Source: an uncultured Clostridia bacterium
GTDB lineage: Bacteria > Bacillota > Clostridia > Christensenellales > Borkfalkiaceae
NCBI GenBank assembly: GCA_934249215.1
Contig: CAKQKN010000106.1
Location: 7,101 to 71,100 of the forward strand
Length of the DNA stretch: 64,000 nt
Direction: 5' to 3'
The translations under genes and the position numbers were made by a program. This document shows, piece after piece, positions 1-8,473 of this stretch. The notes under the pieces are model-generated. The model did not search any database and was not told where the DNA came from. It worked only from the letters and a program-made list of their open reading frames with translations. The stretch's first letter is position 1; the number at the start of each line of letters is the position of its first letter.

Positions 1-1
1 A

Positions 2-568
2 GCGTACAACGAGCTTGAGTCTGAATTTACCAAACGCAGTCAGAGGCTCAAGGAGTTGGAAAGGGAAAATGCCGAGCTCAGACGGGAACAATCGGAAGAT
101 CGCGCCGAATCGGAAGCCGTACATGATGAAACGGGGAGTGCGGCGGAAGAAAGGGCGATCGGGGACTCCCGAGGGAACGGCGAGAACGGGATTTTCGTCG
201 ACGAGGTCGAACGCTTTTTGAAAAACAATCCCGAGGCGAGAGAATATGCCGACGAGATCGTCGAAAAAGCCGAACTTGCGGGCGAACCGGAAAGCGGGTT
301 TCTTGACCGCGCGTACGTATGCGTATTGAAAGATACGTTAAGGCGCGAACGGAAAAAAATCAACGACGATTTCATACTCGAAAAGGCGAAAAACATCAAA
401 GCCGTGAGAGATGAGATCATCCGCGGTTATCTTGCGGAACTGTATTCCGCAAAGGGCGAAAGACTTCTCGCGGGGAGTAGCGGCGAAACCGCGATTGCTC
501 CGCCGATAAGACCGTCGTCCATCGCCGAGGCGGGAAAAATGGCCGTTTCGGTTCTTAAAAAGAAATGA
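2..568 (+). CDS. Phage scaffold-like protein, 5' end outside window
   Basis: The reading frame is open from the left edge, so the protein lacks its true start here. The visible 188 residues are strongly charged, rich in Glu, Arg and Lys, and the first 40 or so look like a coiled coil (KELERENAELRREQ). The middle has a helical domain and the C-terminus is short and basic (SVLKKK). It lies 13 bases upstream of the major capsid gene, the usual place for a capsid scaffold or an internal head protein. Scaffold function is inferred from position and composition only; no catalytic motif is visible. Confidence 0.6.
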   Translation, partial: AYNELESEFTKRSQRLKELERENAELRREQSEDRAESEAVHDETGSAAEERAIGDSRGNGENGIFVDEVERFLKNNPEAREYADEIVEKAELAGEPESGFLDRAYVCVLKDTLRRERKKINDDFILEKAKNIKAVRDEIIRGYLAELYSAKGERLLAGSSGETAIAPPIRPSSIAEAGKMAVSVLKKK

Positions 569-581
569 TAAGGAGAAAAAA

Positions 582-1757
582 ATGGTAACAATGAACAGCG
601 CCGATAACGCGCTTAAATCACTCTATCTCGGAGTAGTTTCCGAGCAGCTCAACACAAGCGTCAACCCTTTGCTTGCACGAATCAAACAGACCACGCAGGA
701 CGTTTGGGGCAAAGAAATCCGCAGACTCGCGCAGTACGGCATTAACGGCGGTATCGGCGCGGGAACGGAGGACGGAACTCTTCCCGCCGCCGCGGGCAAC
801 AATTACGATCAGTTCGTTCTGACGCTCAAAAACCTTTACGGCACGATCGAAATTTCGGATAAGGCGGTAAGGGCGTCCGAGAACAACGTCGGCGCGTTCG
901 TCAATCTGCTTAACGCCGAAATGGAAGGACTTTTAAAGGCGTCGTCTTTCAACTTCGGAAGAATGCTTTTCGGCGACGGCAACGGTACGCTCGGCAAGGT
1001 TTCGTCGATCGACGATAACGGCGTCGTTACGCTCGATTCCGTCAAGAACGTCGTCGAAGGAATGGTCGTCGATTTTCTGTCGTCGGCGGGCGCTGCGATT
1101 TCCGGCGCCGCGGCGAGAAGAATCACGGGGGTGGACCGCGCGAACAAGACTATCACCGTTTCTGGCGATAAGCTGACGAGCACTGCCGTTCCCGCGAACA
1201 GCATCATCACCGTTCAGAATTCTTACGGCAAGGAAATAACCGGTCTTAAGGCGATTTTCTCGAGCACGGGAACGCTTTACGGACTGGACAGAGCGACGCA
1301 CAAATGGCTTATTCCTCACATGAAATCGGACGTCGGCACGATCTCCGAAACGGTTATTCAGGAAGCAATCGACACGCTCGAAGAGAACGCGGGCAGCAGA
1401 GTAAACTTCATCGTCTGTTCGTCGGGCGTCAAGCGCGCGTATCAGAAAGCGCTCACGGCGTATAAGCGCAACGTGGACGTGATGGACCTTAAGGGCGGAT
1501 ATAAGGCGCTTTCTTATAACGGTATTCCCGTCGTGTCCGACAGATTCTGTCCCGAAGGAACGATGTATCTTCTTAATACCGACGACTTCGCGCTACATCA
1601 GCTTTGCGATTGGAAGTGGCTCGAGGGCGAGGACGGCAGAGTTATCAAGCAGGTGGCGAACAAGCCCGTTTATTCGGCGACGCTCGTCAAGTATGCCGAC
1701 CTTATCTGCACAAGACCGTGCGGACAGGCGATGCTTACGGGTATTACCGAAGCGTAA
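582..1757 (+). CDS. Phage major capsid protein (HK97-fold type)
   Basis: 391 residues, preceded by AAGGAG. The N-terminal part (LNTSVNPLLARIKQT, then IRRLAQYGINGGIGAG) and the segment LKNLYGTIEISDKAVRAS are typical of coat proteins of tailed phages with an HK97-like shell. Residues about 130-235 form a beta-rich segment with many Val, Thr and Gly that could be an insertion domain. The C-terminal half contains the conserved-looking YNGIPVVSDRF and a region ending in AMLTGITEA. It is followed by a strong hairpin, as often seen after highly expressed capsid genes. Base composition resembles the host genes around it. I am confident it is a coat protein; the exact family is from memory. Confidence 0.8.
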   Translation: MVTMNSADNALKSLYLGVVSEQLNTSVNPLLARIKQTTQDVWGKEIRRLAQYGINGGIGAGTEDGTLPAAAGNNYDQFVLTLKNLYGTIEISDKAVRASENNVGAFVNLLNAEMEGLLKASSFNFGRMLFGDGNGTLGKVSSIDDNGVVTLDSVKNVVEGMVVDFLSSAGAAISGAAARRITGVDRANKTITVSGDKLTSTAVPANSIITVQNSYGKEITGLKAIFSSTGTLYGLDRATHKWLIPHMKSDVGTISETVIQEAIDTLEENAGSRVNFIVCSSGVKRAYQKALTAYKRNVDVMDLKGGYKALSYNGIPVVSDRFCPEGTMYLLNTDDFALHQLCDWKWLEGEDGRVIKQVANKPVYSATLVKYADLICTRPCGQAMLTGITEA

Positions 1758-1785
1758 GGCTTTTTCGGTTCGGGTTTTTGCTCGG

Positions 1786-1812
1786 TTCGGGGCGGCGGGT
1801 TGCCGCCCCGAA
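1786..1812 (+). terminator. Hairpin after the capsid gene
   Basis: Perfect 11-bp inverted repeat TTCGGGGCGGC / GCCGCCCCGAA with a 5-base loop, followed by an AT-rich stretch but no clear T-run. Probably a partial terminator or an mRNA stabiliser separating capsid from connector genes. Confidence 0.55.
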
Positions 1813-1843
1813 AATATTAACAAACGGAAAACGGAGGGAAAAC

Positions 1844-2407
1844 ATGACTGTTAAAGAAATGCTCGGGAATGCCGCCCGTCTTGTCGGCGAAAAGGACGTT
1901 TCCGACTTTTTATCGGACGCCGTGCCCGATGACCGCGCGTATGCGGAGGAGTCCGCAACGCTTTTGAAGCACTGTTACGACGTCGTCGTGGACGAACTTG
2001 CGTGCGAGTATCTGCCGCTTAAAAAAACGGAAAGTTTCGACGTGAGCGGCGGAAAAATTCCTTTTTGTGATTTTTCCGAAAAGCCGATCGCGATCGATTG
2101 CGTGAAAGACGGAAACGGCAATAAGCTCGCCTATAGCACGATTATCGACTGTTTGGAAGTGAATGCGCGGAAAGTTTCGGTTACTTACGGATTCAAGCCG
2201 AAAGCGCAGGTTCTTGCGGACGAGGCGTATTATGCGGACGGGATAATCGGCGAGCATGTGCTGTCGTACGGGATCGCGGCGGAGTATTGTCTTGAGCGGG
2301 GAAGGCTTTCGGACGCGGAGATATGGAACGCGAAGTATGCCGGTGCGCTTAAGGCAAGGCTGGCGGAAAAAAGGCGGCTTAAGATCAAGGTCGGGAAGTG
2401 GTGCTGA
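1844..2407 (+). CDS. Phage head-tail adaptor-like protein
   Basis: 187 residues. The ATG at 1844 is chosen because GGAGGG lies 6 bases upstream; the frame is open further left but without a ribosome site. The protein starts with a short helix (VKEMLGNAARLVGEKD), has a helical N-terminal half, a small beta region around residues 65-115, and a basic C-terminus (KARLAEKRRLKIKVGKW). Small helical proteins directly downstream of the coat protein are usually head completion or head-tail adaptor proteins. It ends one base before the next gene, so the two are likely cotranslated. Function is inferred from position and size. Confidence 0.5.
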   Translation: MTVKEMLGNAARLVGEKDVSDFLSDAVPDDRAYAEESATLLKHCYDVVVDELACEYLPLKKTESFDVSGGKIPFCDFSEKPIAIDCVKDGNGNKLAYSTIIDCLEVNARKVSVTYGFKPKAQVLADEAYYADGIIGEHVLSYGIAAEYCLERGRLSDAEIWNAKYAGALKARLAEKRRLKIKVGKWC

Positions 2408-2408
2408 T

Positions 2409-3827
2409 ATGTATTACGATAAAAGGAACATGGTGAGCGGCGCTGTGCGGAAAATCGTCGTGCGGGATTTCTCGTCGGGGATAAACGGGAACAAGGACGA
2501 AGAGCGGCTTTCGCCCGGGGAGTGCGTTTTTTCGTATAATTTCGCGCTGTCGGGCGGCACGCTTAAGGACGCGGGCGGCGTGAAAAAAGCCGATTTCGGC
2601 GGAAAATGCCCGAAGTTCGACGCTGCGGGCGTTACCCCCGAAAGACTGTATTATTACAAAAGATACAACGAAACGACCAAGGTATACGACGAATTTCTGA
2701 TGATTTACGGCAGCGATCACTACGTTTATAAAGCGGCGATGACCGACGACGCGTTTTCCAAAATGCCCGCGCTGAATTTTGAAAGCGCGCCGACCGCCGT
2801 TCCGTATAATTACGACGGAAAAGACGTGATGATTTTCTCGTGCGCGAAAAACTATCGCGTGTATAACGGCTCGACGGTTACGCTCGTCGGGGACGTGCCG
2901 CAGATCACGTCCGCGTGCATTCACGCCGAAAGACTTTTTGCGACCGAGGGCGGGAGTAAAACTTCGCTCTGGTTTTCGGACGATTTCAATCCGCTTAACT
3001 GGAAAGTGTCGCTCGACGACGCGGGGTTCATCGATATACGCGAGGGAATCGGAAGTCTTGTCAAGGTGTTGTCGTTCGGCGGCTACGTTTACGTGTTCGG
3101 GCTGTACGGAATCGTGCGGGTTACGGCTTACGGCGATCAGACGGAGTTTTCCGTCGACGGAATCGCCGCCTCGTCGGGAAAAATCTTCGACGGAAGCATT
3201 GCGGTGTGCGGTGACAGAATAATTTATCTTGCCGAGGACGGGTTTTATTCGTTTTCGGGCGGGACGCCGACGCGAATTATGTCGAAACTCGACGAAAAAC
3301 TCGCGGGGATCGACAATTCGGACGCGAAAGGCGTGTACTTCGGCGGCGCGTATTATTGCAAAATGACGATGACGACCGATTGCGGCGTTTTGCCGGTGCT
3401 TTTAAAGTATGACGTTCATCGTCGGACGTTCGTCGTGATGCGCGGGCTGAACGTAAAAGATTTTGCCGTGCGCGGCGGAGAGACCGATTCCGAACTGCTG
3501 CTTCTGGTGAAAGGAAAAAATTATCCCGCGACGCTTTCCGGGAAAGGCGAATGCTTTTCGGTGCCGCTTCAGAAAAAGTGGGTGAGCGGGAAAAGCGACT
3601 TCGGCACTACCGAAACCAAGCGGGTGACGAGGCTTGCTTTAAGGACGATTACGGACGTCGACGTGACGGTAGAAAGTGAGCGCGGAAGTCGATTATTGCA
3701 CTTTTCGGGTTCCAAAGAAAGGCAGTCGTTGCCGATCGGATTAAAGGGCGATTCGTTCACGATTACCGTCGAATGCGGCGCCGCGGGGGCGAGCGTTTCC
3801 GCGCTCGAGATCGAGTATGAAATCTGA
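2409..3827 (+). CDS. Propeller-like phage stabilisation/tail hub protein
   Basis: 472 residues, starting one base after the previous stop. The N-terminal motif DFSSGINGNKDEERLSPGE, followed by repeated beta strands with aromatic and Gly-rich turns (KTSLWFSDDFNPLNW, GGYVYVFGLYGIVRV, IIYLAEDGFYSFSGGTP), matches the beta-propeller hub or packaged-DNA stabilisation proteins of short-tailed phages. The LWFSD-x-NPLNW segment is especially typical. Around 120 C-terminal residues form a separate beta domain. No tail tape measure or sheath gene follows, which would fit a podovirus-like particle. Medium confidence in the role. Confidence 0.55.
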   Translation: MYYDKRNMVSGAVRKIVVRDFSSGINGNKDEERLSPGECVFSYNFALSGGTLKDAGGVKKADFGGKCPKFDAAGVTPERLYYYKRYNETTKVYDEFLMIYGSDHYVYKAAMTDDAFSKMPALNFESAPTAVPYNYDGKDVMIFSCAKNYRVYNGSTVTLVGDVPQITSACIHAERLFATEGGSKTSLWFSDDFNPLNWKVSLDDAGFIDIREGIGSLVKVLSFGGYVYVFGLYGIVRVTAYGDQTEFSVDGIAASSGKIFDGSIAVCGDRIIYLAEDGFYSFSGGTPTRIMSKLDEKLAGIDNSDAKGVYFGGAYYCKMTMTTDCGVLPVLLKYDVHRRTFVVMRGLNVKDFAVRGGETDSELLLLVKGKNYPATLSGKGECFSVPLQKKWVSGKSDFGTTETKRVTRLALRTITDVDVTVESERGSRLLHFSGSKERQSLPIGLKGDSFTITVECGAAGASVSALEIEYEI

Positions 3828-3902
3828 CGGACGCGGGGGGGAAGCGGCGAGTTTTGCAAACATTTTAAAGTTAGCGGGAATTGTAAGCATGGGGGTGCGG
3901 AT

Positions 3903-4790
3903 ATGGCGAATGCGGTAAGTTTCGAGCGGAATCGTTTAGCCGAAACGGAAGAGAACGCGAAACGGATTCTGCGGCTCGAAAAGATCGTCGGGAAAGGGAA
4001 TTTCAACAGATACGAGGCGGAAAGGGAGTGTCCGGACGAAGCGACGTTGCACCGACTGAATTTTCTTATCGAAGCGAAGGACGATTGCCGACTGCGTTTT
4101 GCGGTCGGGGTGAAAACGGAATGCGAAAACTATCGGCTTGCGATAAAGATCGACGGGGCGACGGCTTTCGACGGCGCGCTGTCGGGGAATGCGGAAGTGT
4201 CTTTTCTCGCCCCGCTCGGCAAAGGCGAAAGAACGATTTCGGCGGAACTTTCGGCTCAAGTCGCGTTCACCGCGAAGTCGTTCTCGATCTCGACCGAGGG
4301 GTGCGTGGACTATCCCGAAACGGAATATTTTCTGACGGTTTTAAACGAGGAAACGCAAAGCGTGATCGCGTTCGCTCGGGCGGGCGAATTACTCGTTAAA
4401 CGATATATAGGCGGGGATTTGCAGACAAAAATCCGTATCGGAGAAATCAAATCGGGCGTCGTTTGCAAGCTTGCGGACTTTTATGCGGCGGTTTTCGTGA
4501 ACGCGGACGGCGACCTTAAATGCAATCTTTACGATTCCGATTTCGCTTACGTGAAGGGTTGCACGCTCGACTCGTCGGTTGCGAGCGCTGCCGCTATTTC
4601 AGGCAACCCCGCGACCGTTATTGCGGTGAAAGGTAATTGCATTTATAAGTATAAGATAGACGACGATCTTAATCTCGTAACCACGGCTACGTCGTGGAAT
4701 GCATGGCGAGTTTTCTGCGATCCGTCAATTTCGAATTATTTTGTGGCAACCGATCATTCCGGCAACGGAAAAATTATCAGAAATATATAA
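3903..4790 (+). CDS. Unknown virion-region protein
   Basis: 295 residues that I do not recognise. A short charged N-terminal helix (ETEENAKRILRLEKIVGKG) precedes a long beta-rich body with regular alternation of hydrophobic and charged residues, as in phage fibre or baseplate proteins. The C-terminal third (KLADFYAAVFVNADGDLKCN, then CIYKYKIDDDLNLV) looks like blades of a small propeller. The start at 3903 follows GGGGGTGCGG. It lies between the hub-like protein and a small unknown gene in the same direction, so a structural role is likely but not shown. Confidence 0.5.
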   Translation: MANAVSFERNRLAETEENAKRILRLEKIVGKGNFNRYEAERECPDEATLHRLNFLIEAKDDCRLRFAVGVKTECENYRLAIKIDGATAFDGALSGNAEVSFLAPLGKGERTISAELSAQVAFTAKSFSISTEGCVDYPETEYFLTVLNEETQSVIAFARAGELLVKRYIGGDLQTKIRIGEIKSGVVCKLADFYAAVFVNADGDLKCNLYDSDFAYVKGCTLDSSVASAAAISGNPATVIAVKGNCIYKYKIDDDLNLVTTATSWNAWRVFCDPSISNYFVATDHSGNGKIIRNI

Positions 4791-4842
4791 TCTAAATCGA
4801 AATAATTAAAATCGTAGCCGACTTTTCTCAAACGGAGGCACT

Positions 4843-5061
4843 ATGATAAAGAGAAAAAACGGAAAAGCAGTGAGAATGACGTCGAGCGAAGGTAAAATTT
4901 CGCTCGTCGTCGTGCGGAAAGACGGAAACTTGGGAACGAGCGAGTATATGAACGGGGTTCTTACCGCGTCCGAACCGTTTTATGCGGCGGACGACGCGGT
5001 GAAACTCTTCGACGGAAAAATGCTCGTGAGAATAATGGACAGATTGTTCGTTATGGGGTGA
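4843..5061 (+). CDS. Small unknown protein of the virion module
   Basis: 72 residues with a good GGAGG site 7 bases upstream of the ATG. N-terminus is basic (IKRKNGKAVRM), the rest is a predicted beta-strand series (SLVVVRKDGNLGTSEYMNG). No signal peptide or known motif. It follows the 295-residue protein by about 50 bases and may be a small structural or decoration protein. Confidence 0.45.
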   Translation: MIKRKNGKAVRMTSSEGKISLVVVRKDGNLGTSEYMNGVLTASEPFYAADDAVKLFDGKMLVRIMDRLFVMG

Positions 5062-5116
5062 GTTTTTGCGGCGGTTTGTCGGACGATTTTGTTCGACAGA
5101 CCGTCAATAAAACGAC

Positions 5117-5155
5117 AAAAAGCCCGTTATAGGTCGATTATCGGCTGTTTCGGGG
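5117..5155 (+). repeat. Intergenic 38-bp element, copy 1
   Basis: Begins with AAAAA, then GCCCGTTATAGG, the core GTCGATTATC and a T-rich end. It matches eight other copies in the window (consensus core CTATAAGTCGATTATC). This copy lies inside the virion module, so the element spread there after the phage genes joined this chromosome, or the module is old in this lineage. Confidence 0.7.
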
Positions 5156-5207
5156 CAATTAAAGATAAAAATCAAGTCGGCGGCGCCGACAAATATCGGA
5201 GGGGAAA

Positions 5208-6110
5208 ATGAAATTTAAAATACCGATTACCGCGGAGCGTTTCGAGGCTTTGAGGCAAAGCGATGCGGCAAGCGAAGAAAAGAAAAAACTCGACGAGGAA
5301 CTGAAAGAACTCGGAAAACTCGCGTCGAACGCGGTCAACGAAGCCGTGAGAAAGGAATACGGCGCGGAGTATATGAAAGGCGACGAGCGGACGGACGATG
5401 AACTCGAAAAGCAAGCGGAAGAAAACGCGCGTAAAAAGGTCGAAAACGAAAACCGCGAGCTGGAAAAAACGACGGCGGAAAAGATCGGCGATCTTTCGGG
5501 TAAGGCGGAAAACAAGAAAAACGCGCTTTCCGAATCCGAGCGTGAAATAAGCGCGCGTTACGACGAGGCGAAAAAACAAGCTTCGAACGAAGCGCTTAAA
5601 AGGGGGCTCGGAAGAAGTTCGATAATTCTCAACCTTATCAAGGAATACGACGAGGGAAAATTTAAGGATATCGGGGAACGAAAGTCTGTTGCGGCGAAAG
5701 AACTCGAGGAAATCGACGGCGAGATCGAACGGCTCGGCAAAGAACTCAAAAATTCGCTCGAAAAAACGGACATGAAAACGGCGTTTGAGTTAAACGAACT
5801 ACTTACCGAACTCAAAAAGTCGCGCGACGAAGCGAACGAGAAAGCGCTCGTTTACAATAATACGCTCGCGGGAAAACTTGCCGATTTCAGAAGAAAGATC
5901 GAAAACAGCGGAGATCCCGAGATGATCGTCGAAAACGCACGCGCTCAAAGCGATGCGTATTACGACGAAATGCTCAAAAAAATCGTCGCGTATTATTCGA
6001 AACTCGATTCCGATTCCGTCGCAAAAGACTTCGAAACGGGCGGATACGATTCGATTTTTTCGCCGGAAACCTATAAAAAACTCAAAACTTACGTTGCTTC
6101 GCGCAAGTAA
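5208..6110 (+). CDS. Long coiled-coil protein of the virion module
   Basis: 300 residues, preceded by GGAGGGG. Almost entirely helical and charged: residues 15-130 and 160-230 are heptad-like, rich in Lys, Glu and Asn. The segment ALKRGLGRSSIILNLIKEYD at about residues 125-144 is the least repetitive part and may be a conserved motif of phage internal or ejection proteins, though I recall this only loosely. The C-terminal 60 residues form a more compact domain (YSKLDSDSVAKDF). It is the last gene before a strong terminator and marks the right end of the recognisable virion genes. Confidence 0.5.
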   Translation: MKFKIPITAERFEALRQSDAASEEKKKLDEELKELGKLASNAVNEAVRKEYGAEYMKGDERTDDELEKQAEENARKKVENENRELEKTTAEKIGDLSGKAENKKNALSESEREISARYDEAKKQASNEALKRGLGRSSIILNLIKEYDEGKFKDIGERKSVAAKELEEIDGEIERLGKELKNSLEKTDMKTAFELNELLTELKKSRDEANEKALVYNNTLAGKLADFRRKIENSGDPEMIVENARAQSDAYYDEMLKKIVAYYSKLDSDSVAKDFETGGYDSIFSPETYKKLKTYVASRK

Positions 6111-6148
6111 GTTGCGTAAAGAAGTTGCTCGGGCTCGGGCAGAACCGT

Positions 6149-6176
6149 GAGGGGTGTTTTGCCCCTCTTTTTTTTT
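6149..6176 (+). terminator. Terminator of the virion module
   Basis: GAGGGG / CCCCTC stem with a 7-base loop followed by a run of nine or more T. This ends the rightward transcript from the left edge. Confidence 0.85.
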
Positions 6177-6312
6177 GTAGTGCGGTTTCATTTACGTGGG
6201 GCTTTTTCATTTTATTTATACATGTGCAAGCGCGTGCGGTAACGAAAAGTAAAAAGAAGTGAAAGAAAAGCCGATCGGAAATCCGGTTTTTCAAAAAACG
6301 GCGTTTTTGCGC

Positions 6313-6341
6313 TTGACAAAAGCAATCCTTTGATATATTAT
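6313..6341 (+). promoter_or_regulatory. Consensus sigma-A promoter of the pilin-like gene
   Basis: Perfect -35 TTGACA (6313-6318), 17-base spacer and -10 TATTAT (6336-6341). The predicted start near 6348 leaves a leader of about 200 bases before the pilin-like ATG. Confidence 0.85.
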
Positions 6342-6346
6342 TTCGG

Positions 6347-6540
6347 CGAAGGTTGATGGGAAAAGTGCGAGAAGTCCCGCAATCTTGCGCCCGTTTGCGC
6401 CGAAAAGACGCAGAAATGCACCGTGAAAGTGCGAAATTATCGTGTTTTTCGATGAAAAATTCGAAATAACGCGAAAGCGGATGATCGGAAGACGGACGAT
6501 AATAAAAAAGAACAAAAAAAGCAAACTAAATACGTAAAGA
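6347..6540 (+). promoter_or_regulatory. Structured 5' leader, possible riboswitch
   Basis: About 190 untranslated bases with several short hairpins: GGG / CCC around AAAAGTGCGAGAAGT, GCGCCCGTTTGCGC, TGCAC / GTGCG and TTTTTC / GAAAAA. The run GGGAAAAGTGCGAGAAG and the following TCCCGCAA look faintly like the core of cobalamin aptamers, but the element is short and the B12 box is not convincing. No intrinsic terminator is visible before the gene. I treat this as a regulatory leader of unknown class. The rest of the 6111-6549 gap holds the terminator, the promoter and AT-rich sequence. Confidence 0.35.
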
Positions 6541-6549
6541 GGAGTAGTT

Positions 6550-8376
6550 ATGAAGAAATCAGTTGTGAGCCGCCGAAAGGAGGGGTTTACGCTTGTGGAA
6601 CTCGTGATCGTTATTGCGGTCATCGCGGTTCTGTCTGCCGTACTTATCCCCACGTTTGGCGGCATTATTAATAATGCGAAGGTTACGAGCCTCAAGGCAA
6701 GCCTTAATGCGGTCAACGAAAATCTGCTTATTCGTTCGCTGAACGACAACAGAAGCAGTTATTCCGCGGACGAGATCAAGCAAGTGCTCGAAGATCTCGA
6801 CTTCGACCGCTCGTCCACGCCCGAGGGTTATTCGCTGTGGTACGACAAGAGTGTCAACAATATCAGATTGTTCTCCAACGAATCGGCGTTCTCTTCGGCT
6901 TCGCCGTCGGCTGACGCGGACGCGGTGAAAACCGTTTATGCCGCCGATGCGGTGATTCAAAAGGGCGACAGACCGATCGAGGCGCTCAACCCTTATAACA
7001 GAAATCTTTATTATATCGACGATACGATCAAGGATATTACGAACGCGATCAACGAGATCAAGGGCGGAACGACTTCCGGTATCGTTTCCGATGCAGAGGA
7101 CAGAGGCAGCTCGGCTGCGAACATTTCCGCGCTTATCAAAGAATCGTTCACGAACAAACTCGCGGCGATCGTTTCTTTGCTCAACGGCAAAAATAACTAT
7201 CTGGCGCAAAACGATCTCGTCGCCGCGTTCGATATCGACAACACGTTGTTCATCGGCAACAAAGGAATGTATCTTCCGTCGTTCGACTCCTCGAGTTCGG
7301 ACAGACCAACCGTAACTTGCACCAACTCGCTCGTTGACGGAAGCGTTTTCGAAATAACCAATCAAGGGCTTTCTTCGGGCAAGTCCGCGGCTAACCTCAC
7401 CGTCAACGTGACAATCGTTATCCCCGCGAAAGTAACGCTTATCGAGGGGAGCGCGTTTTCCAAACTCGGCGAGAACGGCGAAAGCAAAGTCAAACTCGAG
7501 ATCGGCGTCGACGCCACGTTTAACGAATCCGGTATTTCCGGCGCTTCGATAACGGTTACGAGATCGACTTCCGTCGTCAACGAAAACCTTATCAAATACG
7601 GTAATGCGGATATCGTTTACGGAAGAGATTACACTTGCGAATACCCCGACGATTGTCAATATATGTACGTTGACAAGGACGGAATGAAAACCGGCAGACT
7701 TACGAGCGGACAAACGCTTAACGACGTCGGTAACGGCGTTAAAGTTAAATACCTCGTTCCCGTTTTCAATATACTCGTGAGTGAAGACGGGTTCTTCAAG
7801 AGTTTTAACAATATTTCCAAGTTATACGTCAACAGCGTCAAGTCGGGTTCCGTTACCAAATATAACGCGATCATCCTTATGCGCGACGGCGACGTCGTGA
7901 AAGGGTGGAAGTTCTCCAACGTGGGTTATCCCACCGGATTGAATATGTATACTTATGAGAACTATGACGTAATAAATCACCGCGGAAATAAAGAAGCGTT
8001 CCCGCAGACTTCGAAAGCAACGATCAAGGTTGCTCTTGCCAACTCCGTCACGGGGCTCGATAACTATCTTACCGAAACGACGAACGGAAAGAGAACTTCT
8101 TCCCTCAACGTAAAGGTTACTTATAAACCGGTCGTAAATGTTTACAGACAGGATTCGCTTCTTGACGGAACGGTGTATTATTCTCTCAACAGTACGACGA
8201 ATTATACGGGTGACGCGCTTGTCGGCGAAGCCGTATATGACGAAGCACTGTCCGCGTTTAAACTCGAGATCGGTTCGAACGGTATGACGCTCGGCGATTA
8301 CTGCACGTATAGCGCGGTCGTCGAAAAGGTCGAGGTTTATGCGGGAGAAAAACTCGTTCTCGTCCGTAACTATTGA
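6550..8376 (+). CDS. Very large type IV pilin-like protein
   Basis: 608 residues with GAGGAG 4 bases upstream of the ATG. The N-terminus is a classic class III signal: basic SRRKEG, cleavage after Gly, then FTLVELVIVIAVIAVLSAV with the Glu at mature position 5. A helix (residues about 35-65) extends the pilin stem. The remaining 500 or more residues are far beyond normal pilin size (150-200) and form a beta-rich, Ser/Asn/Thr-rich ectodomain. Parts resemble cell-surface repeat modules (VFEITNQGLSSG, then AKVTLIEGSAFSKLG). No pilus assembly ATPase, platform protein or prepilin peptidase is nearby. It may be a minor pilin or pseudopilin with an adhesive head. The N-terminal class is certain; the role is open. 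Confidence 0.75.
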   Translation: MKKSVVSRRKEGFTLVELVIVIAVIAVLSAVLIPTFGGIINNAKVTSLKASLNAVNENLLIRSLNDNRSSYSADEIKQVLEDLDFDRSSTPEGYSLWYDKSVNNIRLFSNESAFSSASPSADADAVKTVYAADAVIQKGDRPIEALNPYNRNLYYIDDTIKDITNAINEIKGGTTSGIVSDAEDRGSSAANISALIKESFTNKLAAIVSLLNGKNNYLAQNDLVAAFDIDNTLFIGNKGMYLPSFDSSSSDRPTVTCTNSLVDGSVFEITNQGLSSGKSAANLTVNVTIVIPAKVTLIEGSAFSKLGENGESKVKLEIGVDATFNESGISGASITVTRSTSVVNENLIKYGNADIVYGRDYTCEYPDDCQYMYVDKDGMKTGRLTSGQTLNDVGNGVKVKYLVPVFNILVSEDGFFKSFNNISKLYVNSVKSGSVTKYNAIILMRDGDVVKGWKFSNVGYPTGLNMYTYENYDVINHRGNKEAFPQTSKATIKVALANSVTGLDNYLTETTNGKRTSSLNVKVTYKPVVNVYRQDSLLDGTVYYSLNSTTNYTGDALVGEAVYDEALSAFKLEIGSNGMTLGDYCTYSAVVEKVEVYAGEKLVLVRNY

Positions 8377-8400
8377 TCGGGAATTATTAAATTTCGATAG

Positions 8401-8434
8401 AAAAGCCGCGGGGCGGCAAAATCCCCTTTGGCTT
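8401..8434 (+). other. Imperfect hairpin between the two surface-protein genes
   Basis: AAAGCC / GGCTTT closing stem with an inner GGGG / CCCC pair. It has no T-run, so it is more likely a processing or stability element than a terminator. Confidence 0.4.
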
Positions 8435-8473
8435 TGCTAAATATTTTCGAAAAATCAAAAAGGAGAAGCAACA

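Noticed and set aside
6342..6405. TTCGGCG / CGCCGAA stem enclosing the pilin leader
   Set aside because: The left arm overlaps the bases between -10 and the predicted start, so it would not be fully transcribed.
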